Positions 1 through 8,978 of a DNA stretch of 64,000 nucleotides are shown in pieces. The position numbers were made by a program, and so were the translations under genes. Below the pieces are notes generated by a model. That model saw nothing but the letters and a program-made list of their open reading frames with translations, was not told the origin of the DNA and searched no databases. Position 1 is the first letter of the stretch. Every line of letters begins with the position of its first letter. Source of the DNA: Novosphingobium sp. (GTDB taxonomy: Bacteria; Pseudomonadota; Alphaproteobacteria; Sphingomonadales; Sphingomonadaceae); the NCBI RefSeq assembly GCF_027531025.1, contig NZ_JAPZQX010000005.1, forward strand, positions 62,001 to 126,000, given 5' to 3'.

Positions 1-869
1 AGCAGCGCGCCAACCAGCGCCGGAGCGGCGGGATAGGTCGCATCGATCAGCAGGGTTTCCATCGCGCCGCAGATTCCGGTGCGCCGCAGCTTGGCATTGA
101 CCGCGATCGCCACGGCCTTGGCCGGATCGGCGGCGGAGTGGATAAAGGTGTGGTTGATCCCGTCAAGGTGGGCCAGAACCGGCACCCGCGCATCGGCCTG
201 GACCCGCGCGACCAGGCTTTTCCCGCCGCGCGGCACGATCATGTCGATCTGCCCGGCAGCGGTCAGCATGGATCCCACCACAGCGCGATCCTGGCTCGGC
301 ACCAGTTGCACCGCGGCCTCCGGTACCCCGGCCGAAACCAGCCCGCGGACCAGCGCCGCGTGGATCGCCCGGTTGGAATGGACCGCCTCGCTGCCACCCC
401 TCAGCAGTGCGGCATTGCCCGAACCCAGGCACAGCGCGGCCGCATCGGCAGTCACGTTGGGGCGACTTTCATAGATAATCCCGATCAGCCCGATCGGCAC
501 CCGAACCCGCTCCAGCACCAGCCCGTTGGGTCGCTCCGTCCGGTCGATCGTCCGACCAACCGGATCGGGCAGATCGGCCACCGCCGCCACGGCATCGGCG
601 ATCCCCGCCAGCCGCGCCTCGTCCAGCCGCAAGCGGTCGAGCATGGCCGCGCTGAGGCCTCGAGCTGCACCGGCTGCCATGTCCTCGGCATTGGCAGCCA
701 GGATCACGGCGCTGTCTTCACGAAGGGCCCGGGCAGCAGCACGCAGGGCAGCTGAGCGGGCCGCGGAATCCATCCGCGCCAGCACGGCCTGGGCCTTGCG
801 GCCGTCGGCGGCGAGGCGGGCCACGAGCGAATCGGGGCTGTCGATCAGGGGGGCGGAGGCGGCGTTCAT
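1..869 (-). CDS. proA: Gamma-glutamyl phosphate reductase, partial (C-terminus beyond window)
   Basis: This enzyme reduces gamma-glutamyl phosphate to glutamate semialdehyde with NADPH, the second step of proline synthesis, in the cytoplasm. Reading the minus strand from the ATG at 869 gives an open frame of about 289 residues that runs off the left edge. It contains the family segments IGIIYESRPNVT, SGNAALLRGG and IVPRGGKSL. The motif RRTGICGAMETLL carries the catalytic cysteine of the aldehyde-dehydrogenase-like fold. The usual length is about 420 residues, so roughly a third is missing. A divergent M23 peptidase gene starts about 190 bp away, so the gap probably holds promoters for both. 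The truncation is only the window edge, not a pseudogene. Confidence 0.93.
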   Translation of the reverse strand, partial: MNAASAPLIDSPDSLVARLAADGRKAQAVLARMDSAARSAALRAAARALREDSAVILAANAEDMAAGAARGLSAAMLDRLRLDEARLAGIADAVAAVADLPDPVGRTIDRTERPNGLVLERVRVPIGLIGIIYESRPNVTADAAALCLGSGNAALLRGGSEAVHSNRAIHAALVRGLVSAGVPEAAVQLVPSQDRAVVGSMLTAAGQIDMIVPRGGKSLVARVQADARVPVLAHLDGINHTFIHSAADPAKAVAIAVNAKLRRTGICGAMETLLIDATYPAAPALVGAL

Positions 870-1059
870 GATGACCCCGCGCCTAACACCGGGCACCGAG
901 TCATCGCAACGCCAATCGATTCGTCGCGCGAGTCATGCGATTCAACGACAAGCCCCCAACCCGGATTCGCTACTGCCCGGTGAAGCTGCTAGCGGGCCGC
1001 ATCGTCTGAACAGACAAAAGCTTGGGGTCGTCTTGCAAAAATTGACAGCTGGCGGGGTC

Positions 1060-2193
1060 ATGGACCGCCTGCGGAGCTGGTTCCCGGATCGCGAGTTTTT
1101 CATGCGGTCGCAGGGGCAGGTCCGTTTTATCAAGGTTTCGGGGCGGATCCAGATGATCGGCGCGGGCGTTATCGCCGCGCTGCTGCTTGCCTGGCTGGGT
1201 TCGATGACGGCCATGGCCGTGTCACAGTATCTTTCGGCCCGCGACCGCGTGGCCTTGCTGAACCGCGAGGCCAAAGTGGCGACCGCGGAAAGCCGCGTGG
1301 CCGAATATCGCGACGACTTGAAAAGCGTGGCCGACGACCTGACCCGCCGCCAGGACGCGCTCGAGAAGATGACCGAAGCCCTGCCCGATGACATCGCCGG
1401 GACCGGCACTGTGTCCGATTCGAGCGGTGAAGCCGCCAAGACGATCGACAAGGTCAGTGCAGCCCTGCCCGAAGCCGCTGGCCTGGCCCGGATCGAAGCC
1501 CGCCAGCTTGCCCTGGTGGAGCGGCTGACCCGCTTTGCCGACCACCGCGCCGCCACCGCAGCCAACCGGATCCGGGCGCTCGGCCTCGATCCCAAGGCCA
1601 TGCTGGCCCGGCTCGACGATCGCAGCGCGATGGGTGGTCCGCTGATCGAACTGTTCGGCCCCGCCCGCCGCAGCCTTGACCCCCGCTTCGTGCGGCTTGG
1701 TGTCAGCCTTGAACGGATGGAAGCGCTGGAGCGTGGTCTGGCCGGCATTCCGCAGCACTCGCCCGCCAACCTCGCCTATATCTCGTCGGGCTTTGGCTAT
1801 CGTGCCGATCCCTTTACCGGCGGTGCGGCATTCCATGCTGGGCTCGATTTCAAGGGCCCGGTCGGTGCACCGATCTATGCCGCCGCAGCCGGGACCGTCA
1901 GCTTCGTTGGCAGCCAACAGGGCTATGGCAACACGGTCGAGATCGATCACGGCAATGGCCTGATGACCCGCTATGCCCACATGTCGGGCTTCCGGGCCCG
2001 GGTCGGCCAGCAGGTTGAAGCCGGGCAGGTCATCGGCCTGATCGGCAATACCGGCCGGTCGACCGGGCCGCACCTGCACTTCGAAGTGCGGATCAACGAT
2101 CGCGCGGTCAATCCGCGACCCTTCCTGAAGGCCGCCAGCAATGTTCTCCAAGAAACCGGCAGCGGCGGCGCCGCGCCCAGCAACAGGCGGTAA
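1060..2193 (+). CDS. M23 family murein metallopeptidase with N-terminal membrane anchor
   Basis: This is a probable peptidoglycan endopeptidase of the LytM/M23 family, anchored in the inner membrane and acting in the periplasm. From the ATG at 1060 it has about 377 residues: a short basic cytoplasmic part, one transmembrane helix (around residues 30-50), a coiled-coil-like stretch rich in charged residues, and a C-terminal M23 domain. Zinc-binding and catalytic motifs are visible as HAGLDFKGP, RYAHMS and GPHLHFEVR. An in-frame TTG at 1033 is an alternative start. The frame stays open far upstream, but that part runs antisense to proA and is discarded. Its end overlaps the bactofilin gene by 53 bp. 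Bactofilin-M23 pairs are common, with the bactofilin thought to position the hydrolase. Confidence 0.88.
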   Translation: MDRLRSWFPDREFFMRSQGQVRFIKVSGRIQMIGAGVIAALLLAWLGSMTAMAVSQYLSARDRVALLNREAKVATAESRVAEYRDDLKSVADDLTRRQDALEKMTEALPDDIAGTGTVSDSSGEAAKTIDKVSAALPEAAGLARIEARQLALVERLTRFADHRAATAANRIRALGLDPKAMLARLDDRSAMGGPLIELFGPARRSLDPRFVRLGVSLERMEALERGLAGIPQHSPANLAYISSGFGYRADPFTGGAAFHAGLDFKGPVGAPIYAAAAGTVSFVGSQQGYGNTVEIDHGNGLMTRYAHMSGFRARVGQQVEAGQVIGLIGNTGRSTGPHLHFEVRINDRAVNPRPFLKAASNVLQETGSGGAAPSNRR

Positions 2194-2575
2194 CCCCATG
2201 CGTGGATCGACTTTCTCGGTTCTTGGCGCTGATATGGCGATCAAGGGCAATGTCACGGCTTCGACCGACCTGCACATCGACGGCAAGGTTGAAGGCGATG
2301 TGACCTGCAGCGCGCTGGTCCAGGGCGAGACCGGCGAGATCGTCGGTGCGATCAAGGCCGAAAGCGCGCGGCTGGCCGGGATTGTCCGCGGTTCGATCTC
2401 GGCACGCGAGCTGGTGATCCTCAAGACCGCCCGGATCCACGGCGATGTGCATTATGACGCCCTGACGATCGAGCAGGGTGCGCAGGTCGATGGCCGCTTT
2501 GCCCCACGCGGCGTCGGCCAGCCCGAAGACAGCCCGGCCGAAAGCATCGAGAAGCTGCTGACCCTGGCCGGTTGA
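2141..2575 (+). CDS. Bactofilin family polymer-forming cytoskeletal protein
   Basis: Bactofilins form nucleotide-independent filaments that localise cell-wall enzymes or shape appendages. The 144-residue product has a short disordered N-terminus followed by a beta-helix core of repeating units, seen as NVTASTDLHIDGKVEGDV, GEIVGAIKAESARLAGIV and KTARIHGDVHYDALTIEQ. It then has a short tail ending TLAG. The start ATG lies inside the upstream M23 gene in another frame, which suggests translational coupling. Size and repeat pattern fit the BacA-type family well. The stop codon falls in a triplicated 15-bp repeat (see 2561-2605). Confidence 0.9.
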   Translation: MFSKKPAAAAPRPATGGNPMRGSTFSVLGADMAIKGNVTASTDLHIDGKVEGDVTCSALVQGETGEIVGAIKAESARLAGIVRGSISARELVILKTARIHGDVHYDALTIEQGAQVDGRFAPRGVGQPEDSPAESIEKLLTLAG

Positions 2576-2605
2576 ACCCTGGCTAGTTGCACCTTGGCCA
2601 GTTGA
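2561..2605 (+). repeat. Three tandem 15-bp repeats across the bactofilin stop codon
   Basis: The units are ACCCTGGCCGGTTGA, ACCCTGGCTAGTTGC and ACCTTGGCCAGTTGA. The first encodes the last codons (TLAG) plus the stop of the bactofilin gene. The third also ends in TGA in the same frame, while the second has TGC. The repeats end 13 bp before the stop codon of the convergent acyl-CoA synthetase gene. Confidence 0.8.
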
Positions 2606-2618
2606 TCGGCCGCGCCGC

Positions 2619-4298
2619 CTAGCTGACGCCCACCTCGGCCCGCAGCGCCTTGCGGTCCAGCTTGCCGATCATGGTCTTCGGCAGGCTTTCGCGCACGACC
2701 ACGGCATCGACTCGCTCGTGCCTGCCAAGCTGGCCGTTGAGCCATTTGGCCAGCGCCTCGCCGCTCTCGCTCGCCCCGGCCATCAGCGTGACATAGGCAC
2801 GCGGAGTTTCGCCGCGATAGGGATCGGCTACCCCGATCACCAGCGCCTCCTTCACCGACGGGTGGCGCAGCAGCACGGCTTCGACTTCGCTCGGAAAGAC
2901 CTTGAAGCCACCGACGGCAATCATGTCCTTGATCCGGTCGACGATCCGCAGATAGCCGCCCGGCTCCAGCACGGCGACATCGCCGGTGCGCAGCCAGCGG
3001 CCATCGGGCCGCTCGGCAAAGGCGTGCAGCGCCTCTTCAGGGCGACGCCAGTAACCGCGCATCACCTGCGGACCCTGGATCGCCAGTTCGCCTGGCTCGC
3101 CATCCGGTGCATCGCGGGTCGGATCCTCCTTGTCGAGCAGGCGTATCCGCGTGGCCGGAATCGGCTGTCCAATCGTGCCGGTGCGCTCCTCGCCCTGATA
3201 GGGATTGGCCGAGGCGACCCCGGCGGTTTCGGTCAGGCCATAGCCTTCGACCAGCCGCGCCCCGCTGGCAGCCTCGAACCGCTCCTTGAGCGGGCCGGGC
3301 AGCGGCGCGCCGCCCGAAATGCAGATCCGCAGCGAGGAGAAATCGGTCTTGCCGCAATCGGGATGATCGAGCAGCGCCTGGTACATCGTCGGCACGCCCG
3401 GCATGGCCGTGGCCTCGACCCGCTGCAGCGTCTTGAGGCACTGACCAGCATCGAACCGCGGCAACATGGCGATGCAGCCGCCGTTCACGACAGTACGGTT
3501 GAGCACGCAGATGTTGGCGAAGACGTGGAACATCGGCAGCACGCCCATGATCACGTCACGCTCGCCCGCCTGGGGGTCGATCGCCATCACCTGGCGAGTG
3601 TTGGCGGTAATGTTCTGGTGCGTCAGCATCGCGCCCTTGGGGGTGCCGGTGGTGCCGCCGGTATACTGCAGCAGGGCCAGATCTTCTTCCGGGTCGATTG
3701 CCAAGGGCTGGGGCGCACCATCGGCCAGGACATCGTCCCATCGCAACGCCCTGGCGGGAACCTTGCTGAGCGACTTGCGCGCAAACAGCCGCATGCCCAC
3801 ACCCTTGGCCCAGGGCAATTGCGCGGCGAGCGAGCCGACCACCAGCCATTCGAGCGCGGACTGCTCCTGCACCGCCAGCGCGGTGGGCAGGAGAGCCGAC
3901 GAATCGACAGTGACCAGCAGCCGCGCACCCGAATCCGCCACCTGCGCGGTCAGTTCCGCCACAGTGTAGAGCGGCGAGAAATTGACCACGGTCGCACCCG
4001 CCAGCATCGCGCCGTAATAGGCCGAAACATAGATCGGCACATTCGGCAGGAACAGGCCGATCCGGTCACCCTTGGCAATGCCCAGCTGCTGGAGTCCGGT
4101 GGCGAAGGCCTGCGCCTCGGCATGGAGCTGCGCATAAGTGAAGCGCCGCCCCATGAAATCGACCAGAGGGCGGCTGCCATTGGCCCGCACCGCCTGTTCG
4201 AACATCTCCGGCACCGACAGCGGCGGGAACACCATATCCCATGGATTGGGGTGCGCGTAATGCTCGCGCCAAGGTTCGCTGGCCTTGCTGACAGTCAT
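2619..4298 (-). CDS. Long-chain fatty-acid--CoA ligase (AMP-binding family)
   Basis: This is an acyl-activating enzyme that forms acyl-AMP and then acyl-CoA, probably from long-chain fatty acids for beta-oxidation or lipid recycling. The 559-residue frame has the ATP/AMP-binding loop YTGGTTGTPKGAML (around 210-225), the YGLTET motif and the hinge segment RIKDMIAVGGFKVFPSE. The C-terminal PKTMIGKLDRKAL carries the catalytic lysine. Start ATG 4298 (MTVSKASEP) is preferred; an upstream in-frame start at 4334 would add 12 residues. It runs opposite to bactofilin and follows trcR on the same strand with about 60 bp between them. FadD-like is the best description; substrate chain length cannot be read from sequence. 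Confidence 0.88.
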   Translation of the reverse strand: MTVSKASEPWREHYAHPNPWDMVFPPLSVPEMFEQAVRANGSRPLVDFMGRRFTYAQLHAEAQAFATGLQQLGIAKGDRIGLFLPNVPIYVSAYYGAMLAGATVVNFSPLYTVAELTAQVADSGARLLVTVDSSALLPTALAVQEQSALEWLVVGSLAAQLPWAKGVGMRLFARKSLSKVPARALRWDDVLADGAPQPLAIDPEEDLALLQYTGGTTGTPKGAMLTHQNITANTRQVMAIDPQAGERDVIMGVLPMFHVFANICVLNRTVVNGGCIAMLPRFDAGQCLKTLQRVEATAMPGVPTMYQALLDHPDCGKTDFSSLRICISGGAPLPGPLKERFEAASGARLVEGYGLTETAGVASANPYQGEERTGTIGQPIPATRIRLLDKEDPTRDAPDGEPGELAIQGPQVMRGYWRRPEEALHAFAERPDGRWLRTGDVAVLEPGGYLRIVDRIKDMIAVGGFKVFPSEVEAVLLRHPSVKEALVIGVADPYRGETPRAYVTLMAGASESGEALAKWLNGQLGRHERVDAVVVRESLPKTMIGKLDRKALRAEVGVS

Positions 4299-4361
4299 GT
4301 CAGTCAAGGTGGCTGCTGTTCGGCCTGGGCGCAAGCGGCATCAGCCGCCTGTCATGAAAAA

Positions 4362-5063
4362 TCAGGCTTCGTCCGTCGCTTCCGCAGCACGCTTGGCCTC
4401 AAGCCAGGCCGCAGCCTCTGCTTCCTGGGCCGCTTCGGCCGCCGCCTTGCTGGCAGCATCGCGTTCGGCGCGCAGTTCCTCGATCAGTGCCTCGCGATCA
4501 TCGCCCAGCCGCGCATCGTCGCCCGCTTCGTCAGCCAGACCGGCCTTCTTGGCGGCCTTGGCCACGATCGCATCGAGCTCGCGCTGGCTGCACAGGCCCA
4601 GGGTAACCGGGTCCTTTGGCTGGATGTTGGCGATGTTCCAGTGGCTGCGATCGCGGATCGCGGCGATGGTATTGCGGGTCGTGCCGATCAGCTTGCCGAT
4701 CTGGGCATCGGAAATCTCGGGATGGTTGCGCAGGATCCAGGCGATGCCGTCGGGCTTGTCCTGGCGCTTCGACACGGGCGTATAGCGCGGGCCCTTGGTG
4801 CGGCTGACCGTGACCGGTGCCTTCTGCATCTTCAGGGCATAGGCCGGATCGGCCTGGCCACGCTCGATCTCGGCCATGGTCAGTTCGCCGGCCCGGACCG
4901 GATCGCGCCCGGTGTACTTGCTGCTGGCCAGATCATCGGCCATCGCCTGCACTTCGAGGATGTGCAGGCCGCAGAACTCGGCAATCTGCTCGAACGACAG
5001 CGCGGTGTTGTCGACCAGCCAGGAAGCGGTGGCGTGCGGCATCAGCGGGGTGGGTTGGGTCAC
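4362..5063 (-). CDS. trcR: TrcR/DUF1013 family cell-cycle transcriptional regulator
   Basis: TrcR-type proteins are conserved in alphaproteobacteria and are described as cell-cycle transcriptional regulators. The product (about 233 residues) carries the characteristic ASWLVDNTALSFEQIAEF segment, the DPVRAGELTMAEIE stretch and a helix-turn-helix-like part (ISDAQIGKLIGTTRNTI). It ends in an alanine/glutamate-rich coiled-coil-like tail, about residues 175-233. I chose the GTG at 5063 because GGAG lies 9 nt upstream. The ATG at 5042 is an alternative seven codons later without such a site. A hairpin terminator for the upstream qor-like gene lies at 5113-5134, so this gene probably has its own promoter in the short stretch between. 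Confidence 0.85.
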   Translation of the reverse strand: MTQPTPLMPHATASWLVDNTALSFEQIAEFCGLHILEVQAMADDLASSKYTGRDPVRAGELTMAEIERGQADPAYALKMQKAPVTVSRTKGPRYTPVSKRQDKPDGIAWILRNHPEISDAQIGKLIGTTRNTIAAIRDRSHWNIANIQPKDPVTLGLCSQRELDAIVAKAAKKAGLADEAGDDARLGDDREALIEELRAERDAASKAAAEAAQEAEAAAWLEAKRAAEATDEA

Positions 5064-5112
5064 GACCAGGAACTCCGTCGAGGAGAAAGACTTCTCCGTC
5101 AGAAATAGATAG

Positions 5113-5134
5113 GGCCGCCCCTTGCGGAGCGGCC
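5113..5134 (-). terminator. Rho-independent terminator after the quinone oxidoreductase gene
   Basis: Read on the minus strand, GGCCGCTCC-GCAA-GGGGCGGCC forms a nine-pair stem (one G-U pair) closed by a GNRA tetraloop. It is followed by the T-rich tract CCTATCTATTTCT. It lies 45 bp past the stop of the gene at 5179-6183. Confidence 0.7.
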
Positions 5135-5178
5135 GTTCGGGCGGCAATTTAGGGCGATTCCTTCAAAAGGGCAAGGAT

Positions 5179-6183
5179 TCATCCGGCCTTGAGGACAATC
5201 TTGCCAATGTGGGCGCCCGCCTCCATCCGCGCATGGGCGGCGGCCGCATCGGCCAGGGCAAAGGTCTGGTCCATGATCGGACGCAGCGCGCCGCTCTCCA
5301 CCAGCGGCCAGGCCGACTGGGCGATTTCCTGAGCCAGCAGCGCCTTGAACCCGTTCGAACGTGGGCGAAGCGTCGATCCGGTGAGGGTCAGCCGCCGGAC
5401 CATCACCTGCGCCATGTTGATCTCGGCCCGCACCCCGCCCTGAACGGCGATGGTCACGTGGCGGCCGTCTTCCCTGAGGCATTGCAGGTTGCGCGCGACA
5501 TAGTCGCCCGCCACCATGTCGAGCACCAGTTCCACGCCCTGGCCACCCGTGATGCGCTTCACTTCCTCGACGAAATCCTGCGCCTTGTAATCGATCGCGT
5601 GGTCGGCCCCGATTTGCAGCGCGGCGGCGCACTTGTCGGCCCCGCCACAGGTAACGATCACCGTCAGCCCGAACAGCTTGCCCAGCATGATCGCCATCGA
5701 GCCAATCCCGCTCGTGCCGCCGTGGACCAGGATCGTCTCCCCATCGCGGGCATAGCCGCGCTCGAACACGTTGTGCCACACGGTGAACAGCGTTTCGGGC
5801 AGGGCCGCAGCCTGATCGAGCGGCAGGCCCTCCGGCACCGGCAGGCAATGGTCGGCTTCGGCCAGGCAATAGTCGGCATAGCCGCCGCCCGAAACCAGCG
5901 CGCAGACCGGTTGACCGAGCAGCACGGTATCCACCCCCGTGCCCAGCGCCACTACGGTTCCGGAAATCTCCAAGCCGGGAATCGGCGAGGCCCCCGGCGG
6001 CGGCGGATAGAAACCCTGACGCTGGACAACATCGGGCCGGTTCACCCCGGCATAGGCGACGCGGATTAGCACTTGCCCGGCACCCGGTTGCGGGACGGGC
6101 TGACGCACCGGGCGTAGAACTTCCGGCCCGCCGGGCGCATCGAACCCAACCGCAATCATCGTTTCGGGAAGCGTTTCAGCCAT
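5179..6183 (-). CDS. NAD(P)H-quinone oxidoreductase, PIG3-like MDR family
   Basis: This is a medium-chain dehydrogenase/reductase of the zinc-free quinone oxidoreductase type, likely reducing quinones with NADPH in the cytosol. The 334 residues show the N-terminal GroES-like domain (VAYAGVNRPDVVQRQG, GLEISGTVVALG) and the nucleotide-binding domain with the motif VHGGTSGIGSMAIML. The family segments GADHAIDYK and GSTLRPRS are also present. No structural-zinc cysteine cluster is visible, as expected for the PIG3 subfamily. It is transcribed away from the DUF1192-clpA pair. The physiological substrate is not predictable. Confidence 0.87.
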   Translation of the reverse strand: MAETLPETMIAVGFDAPGGPEVLRPVRQPVPQPGAGQVLIRVAYAGVNRPDVVQRQGFYPPPPGASPIPGLEISGTVVALGTGVDTVLLGQPVCALVSGGGYADYCLAEADHCLPVPEGLPLDQAAALPETLFTVWHNVFERGYARDGETILVHGGTSGIGSMAIMLGKLFGLTVIVTCGGADKCAAALQIGADHAIDYKAQDFVEEVKRITGGQGVELVLDMVAGDYVARNLQCLREDGRHVTIAVQGGVRAEINMAQVMVRRLTLTGSTLRPRSNGFKALLAQEIAQSAWPLVESGALRPIMDQTFALADAAAAHARMEAGAHIGKIVLKAG

Positions 6184-6277
6184 TTGTCGGCCCCTGTGGC
6201 ATCGATGTCACTCTGGCATGGGCCTAGCCTTTGGTTCGGTTGACAGCAAGCGCGCGAAGGGTGAATCTGCGTTTGCG

Positions 6278-6481
6278 ATGGACGATGATGACCGCCCCCG
6301 CCCGAACCGCGATGCCGCCAGCCTGCTGGCCGGTGAAAGCCTCGATCGTTATTCGCAGGATGAGCTGGCCGAACGGATCGCCCTGCTCGAAGCGGAGATT
6401 GTCCGGATCAAGGCTCACCGCGACAAGGTGGCGGCGCATCGGGCGGCGGCTGAGGCCCTGTTCAGGCCATCATCGTCATGA
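6278..6481 (+). CDS. DUF1192 family small protein
   Basis: A 67-residue acidic-then-helical protein. The conserved core SLDRYSQDELAERIALLEAEIVRIKAH matches the short DUF1192 family found in alphaproteobacteria, which has no established function. The start ATG at 6278 (MDDDDRPRP) gives the usual family length; the frame is open back to 6218 but that part looks non-coding. Most of the protein is predicted to be one long amphipathic helix. It precedes clpA by 116 bp on the same strand, where a clpS gene might have been expected. Confidence 0.75.
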   Translation: MDDDDRPRPNRDAASLLAGESLDRYSQDELAERIALLEAEIVRIKAHRDKVAAHRAAAEALFRPSSS

Positions 6482-6597
6482 TTGGCGCCGCCCCCCTTCG
6501 CAGCGGCGGCCCGACGCACCATATAGGTTTCGCTAACCAGTACCGTTCACGCCTTTCGTTCCGCGAAGGGTTACTCTCGCCGTGGGAAGGCCGTTAA

Positions 6598-8961
6598 ATG
6601 CCCAGTTTCGCCCAGAGCCTCGAAAAGACGCTGCACGCCGCGCTCACCAATGCGTCGGACCGCAGCCATGAGTATGCGACGCTCGAACACCTCTTGCTGG
6701 CGCTGATCGATGATCCGGATGCCGCGCAGGTGATGCAGGCCTGCGGGGTGGAGCTGGGCGAACTGGGCGACGTGGTGCGCCAGTACCTCGACCAGGAGTA
6801 TCAGAGCCTGAAGACCGAGGAGAAGGGCGATCCCACGCCGACCGCTGGCTTCCAGCGGGTGATCCAGCGCGCGATCCTGCACGTCCAGTCCTCCGGCAAG
6901 GATACAGTGACCGGGGCCAATGTGCTGGTCGCGCTGTTTTCCGAGCGCGATTCCTATGCGGTCTACTTCCTGCAGCAGCAGGACATGAGCCGGCTCGATG
7001 CGGTCAGCTATATCAGCCACGGGATCGGCAAGGGTGGCAAGCGGATCGAGGACAAGACCCCGCGCGGCACCGAGAACGAGAGCCCGGCCCAGGAGGAAAA
7101 GACCCAGGCCAAGGATCCCAAAAAGGAATCCGCGCTGGATCAGTTCTGCGTCAACCTCAACGAGAAGGCGCTGGCCGGCAAGGTCGATCCGCTGATCGGG
7201 CGCGGGCCGGAAGTGGACCGGACGATCCAGATCCTGTGCCGCCGCAGCAAGAACAACCCGCTTTATGTCGGGGATCCCGGCGTCGGGAAAACCGCGATCG
7301 CCGAAGGTCTGGCGCGCAAGATCGTCGAAGGCGAAGTGCCCGAGGTGCTGGCCGAAGCGGTGATCTACAGCCTCGACATGGGCGCCCTGCTGGCGGGTAC
7401 GCGGTATCGCGGGGACTTCGAGGAACGGCTCAAGCAGGTAGTCTCCGAACTGGAGAAGATGCCGCACGCCGTGCTATTTATCGATGAAATTCATACGGTT
7501 ATTGGCGCAGGGGCGACCAGCGGCGGGGCCATGGACGCGTCCAACCTGCTGAAGCCGGCCCTGTCGGGCGGGACGATCCGCTGCATCGGATCGACCACTT
7601 ACAAGGAATTCCGCAACCACTTTGAAAAGGACCGCGCCCTGTTGCGCCGGTTCCAGAAGATTGACGTCAATGAGCCCACTATCGAGGATACCATCAAGAT
7701 CCTCAGGGGCCTGCGCACCGCCTTTGAAGAGCACCACAAGGTCAAGTACACGCCCGATGCGATCAAGACCGCGGTGGAACTGTCGGCCCGTTACATCAAT
7801 GACCGCAAGCTGCCCGACAAGGCGATCGACGTGATCGACGAAGTGGGCGCGATGCAGATGCTGGTGCCGCCATCGAAGCGCAAGAAGACCATCACCGCGC
7901 GCGAGATCGAGGCAGTGATCGCCACCATGGCGCGGATCCCGCCCAAGTCGGTCAGCTCTGACGATCGCCAGGCGCTCGAACACCTCGAAAAGGACCTGAA
8001 GCGGGTCGTGTTCGGTCAGGACAGGGCGATCGAGGTGCTGTCGAGCGCGATGAAGCTGAGCCGCGCGGGCCTGCGCGATCCGGACAAGCCGATCGGATCG
8101 TTCCTGTTCTCCGGCCCGACCGGGGTCGGCAAGACCGAGGTTTCCAAGCAGCTGGCCGAGATCCTGGGCATCCCGATGCAGCGCTTCGACATGTCGGAAT
8201 ACATGGAGCGCCATTCGGTCAGCCGCCTGATCGGCGCGCCGCCGGGCTATGTCGGGTTCGACCAGGGCGGTCTGCTGACCGATGCGGTCGACCAGCAGCC
8301 GCATTGCGTCCTGCTGCTCGACGAGATCGAGAAGGCCCACCCCGACCTGTTCAACATCCTGCTGCAGGTGATGGATAATGGCCGCCTGACCGATCATCAC
8401 GGCAAGACGGTCGACTTCCGCAATGTCGTGCTGATCATGACCACCAATGCCGGCGCCAGCGACATGGCCAAGCAGGGGATCGGCTTTGGCGACGTATCCA
8501 AGGCCGATGCCGGCGATGAAGCGGTCAAGCGGATGTTCAGCCCGGAATTCCGCAACCGGCTCGATGCGATCGTACCCTTCGCCTACCTCGGCACCGAAGT
8601 TATCGCCCGGGTAGTGGACAAGTTCGTGCTCCAGCTGGAGCTCCAGCTGGCCGACCAGAACGTCCACATCCAGTTCGATGGCGATGCCCGGAAATGGCTG
8701 GGTGAGCGCGGCTATGACAAGCTCTATGGCGCGCGGCCGATGGCCCGCCTGATCCAGGAGAAGGTCAAGCAGCCGCTGGCCGAGGAGCTGCTGTTCGGCA
8801 AGCTGCGCCACGGCGGCGAGGTCCACGTTTCGGTCAAGGACAATGCCTTGTCCTTCGAGCTGACCCCGGCCCCGCCGAAGCTCGCCAAGAGCAAGGCGGA
8901 AAAGCCCGCACCAAAGCGCAAGGGCAAGGCCGAGCAGGAAAAGGGCGGCGAGGGAGATTGA
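6598..8961 (+). CDS. clpA: ATP-dependent Clp protease ATP-binding subunit ClpA
   Basis: ClpA is the hexameric AAA+ unfoldase that feeds substrates, including N-degron proteins handed over by ClpS, into the ClpP peptidase. The 787 residues contain the Clp_N repeat domain (about 1-145) and the first AAA module with GDPGVGKTAIAEG and VLFIDEIHTV. The second AAA module has GPTGVGKTE and VLLLDEIEKA. The ClpP-docking loop is seen as KQGIGFGD. An extra lysine/glutamate-rich tail of about 30 residues (KSKAEKPAPKRKG and onward) makes it longer than the E. coli protein. GGGAAGG a few bases upstream of ATG 6598 serves as ribosome binding site. No clpS is present in this window. Confidence 0.96.
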   Translation: MPSFAQSLEKTLHAALTNASDRSHEYATLEHLLLALIDDPDAAQVMQACGVELGELGDVVRQYLDQEYQSLKTEEKGDPTPTAGFQRVIQRAILHVQSSGKDTVTGANVLVALFSERDSYAVYFLQQQDMSRLDAVSYISHGIGKGGKRIEDKTPRGTENESPAQEEKTQAKDPKKESALDQFCVNLNEKALAGKVDPLIGRGPEVDRTIQILCRRSKNNPLYVGDPGVGKTAIAEGLARKIVEGEVPEVLAEAVIYSLDMGALLAGTRYRGDFEERLKQVVSELEKMPHAVLFIDEIHTVIGAGATSGGAMDASNLLKPALSGGTIRCIGSTTYKEFRNHFEKDRALLRRFQKIDVNEPTIEDTIKILRGLRTAFEEHHKVKYTPDAIKTAVELSARYINDRKLPDKAIDVIDEVGAMQMLVPPSKRKKTITAREIEAVIATMARIPPKSVSSDDRQALEHLEKDLKRVVFGQDRAIEVLSSAMKLSRAGLRDPDKPIGSFLFSGPTGVGKTEVSKQLAEILGIPMQRFDMSEYMERHSVSRLIGAPPGYVGFDQGGLLTDAVDQQPHCVLLLDEIEKAHPDLFNILLQVMDNGRLTDHHGKTVDFRNVVLIMTTNAGASDMAKQGIGFGDVSKADAGDEAVKRMFSPEFRNRLDAIVPFAYLGTEVIARVVDKFVLQLELQLADQNVHIQFDGDARKWLGERGYDKLYGARPMARLIQEKVKQPLAEELLFGKLRHGGEVHVSVKDNALSFELTPAPPKLAKSKAEKPAPKRKGKAEQEKGGEGD

Positions 8962-8978
8962 TTCCGATCAAGGCGGCT

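Noticed and set aside
2718..5108. 796-residue open frame on the plus strand
   Set aside because: It runs antisense through the acyl-CoA synthetase and trcR genes, whose own frames carry clear motifs. It is rich in Arg, Gln and His with no domain, as expected of antisense frames in GC-rich DNA.
5455..5460. CACGTG core as a possible further parS site
   Set aside because: The flanks (GGT before and GCG after) do not fit the parS 16-mer; it is part of the quinone oxidoreductase coding sequence. The same holds for the CACGTG near 58740 in fumarase.
7474..8826. 450-residue open frame on the minus strand
   Set aside because: Antisense to clpA; no recognisable motifs.
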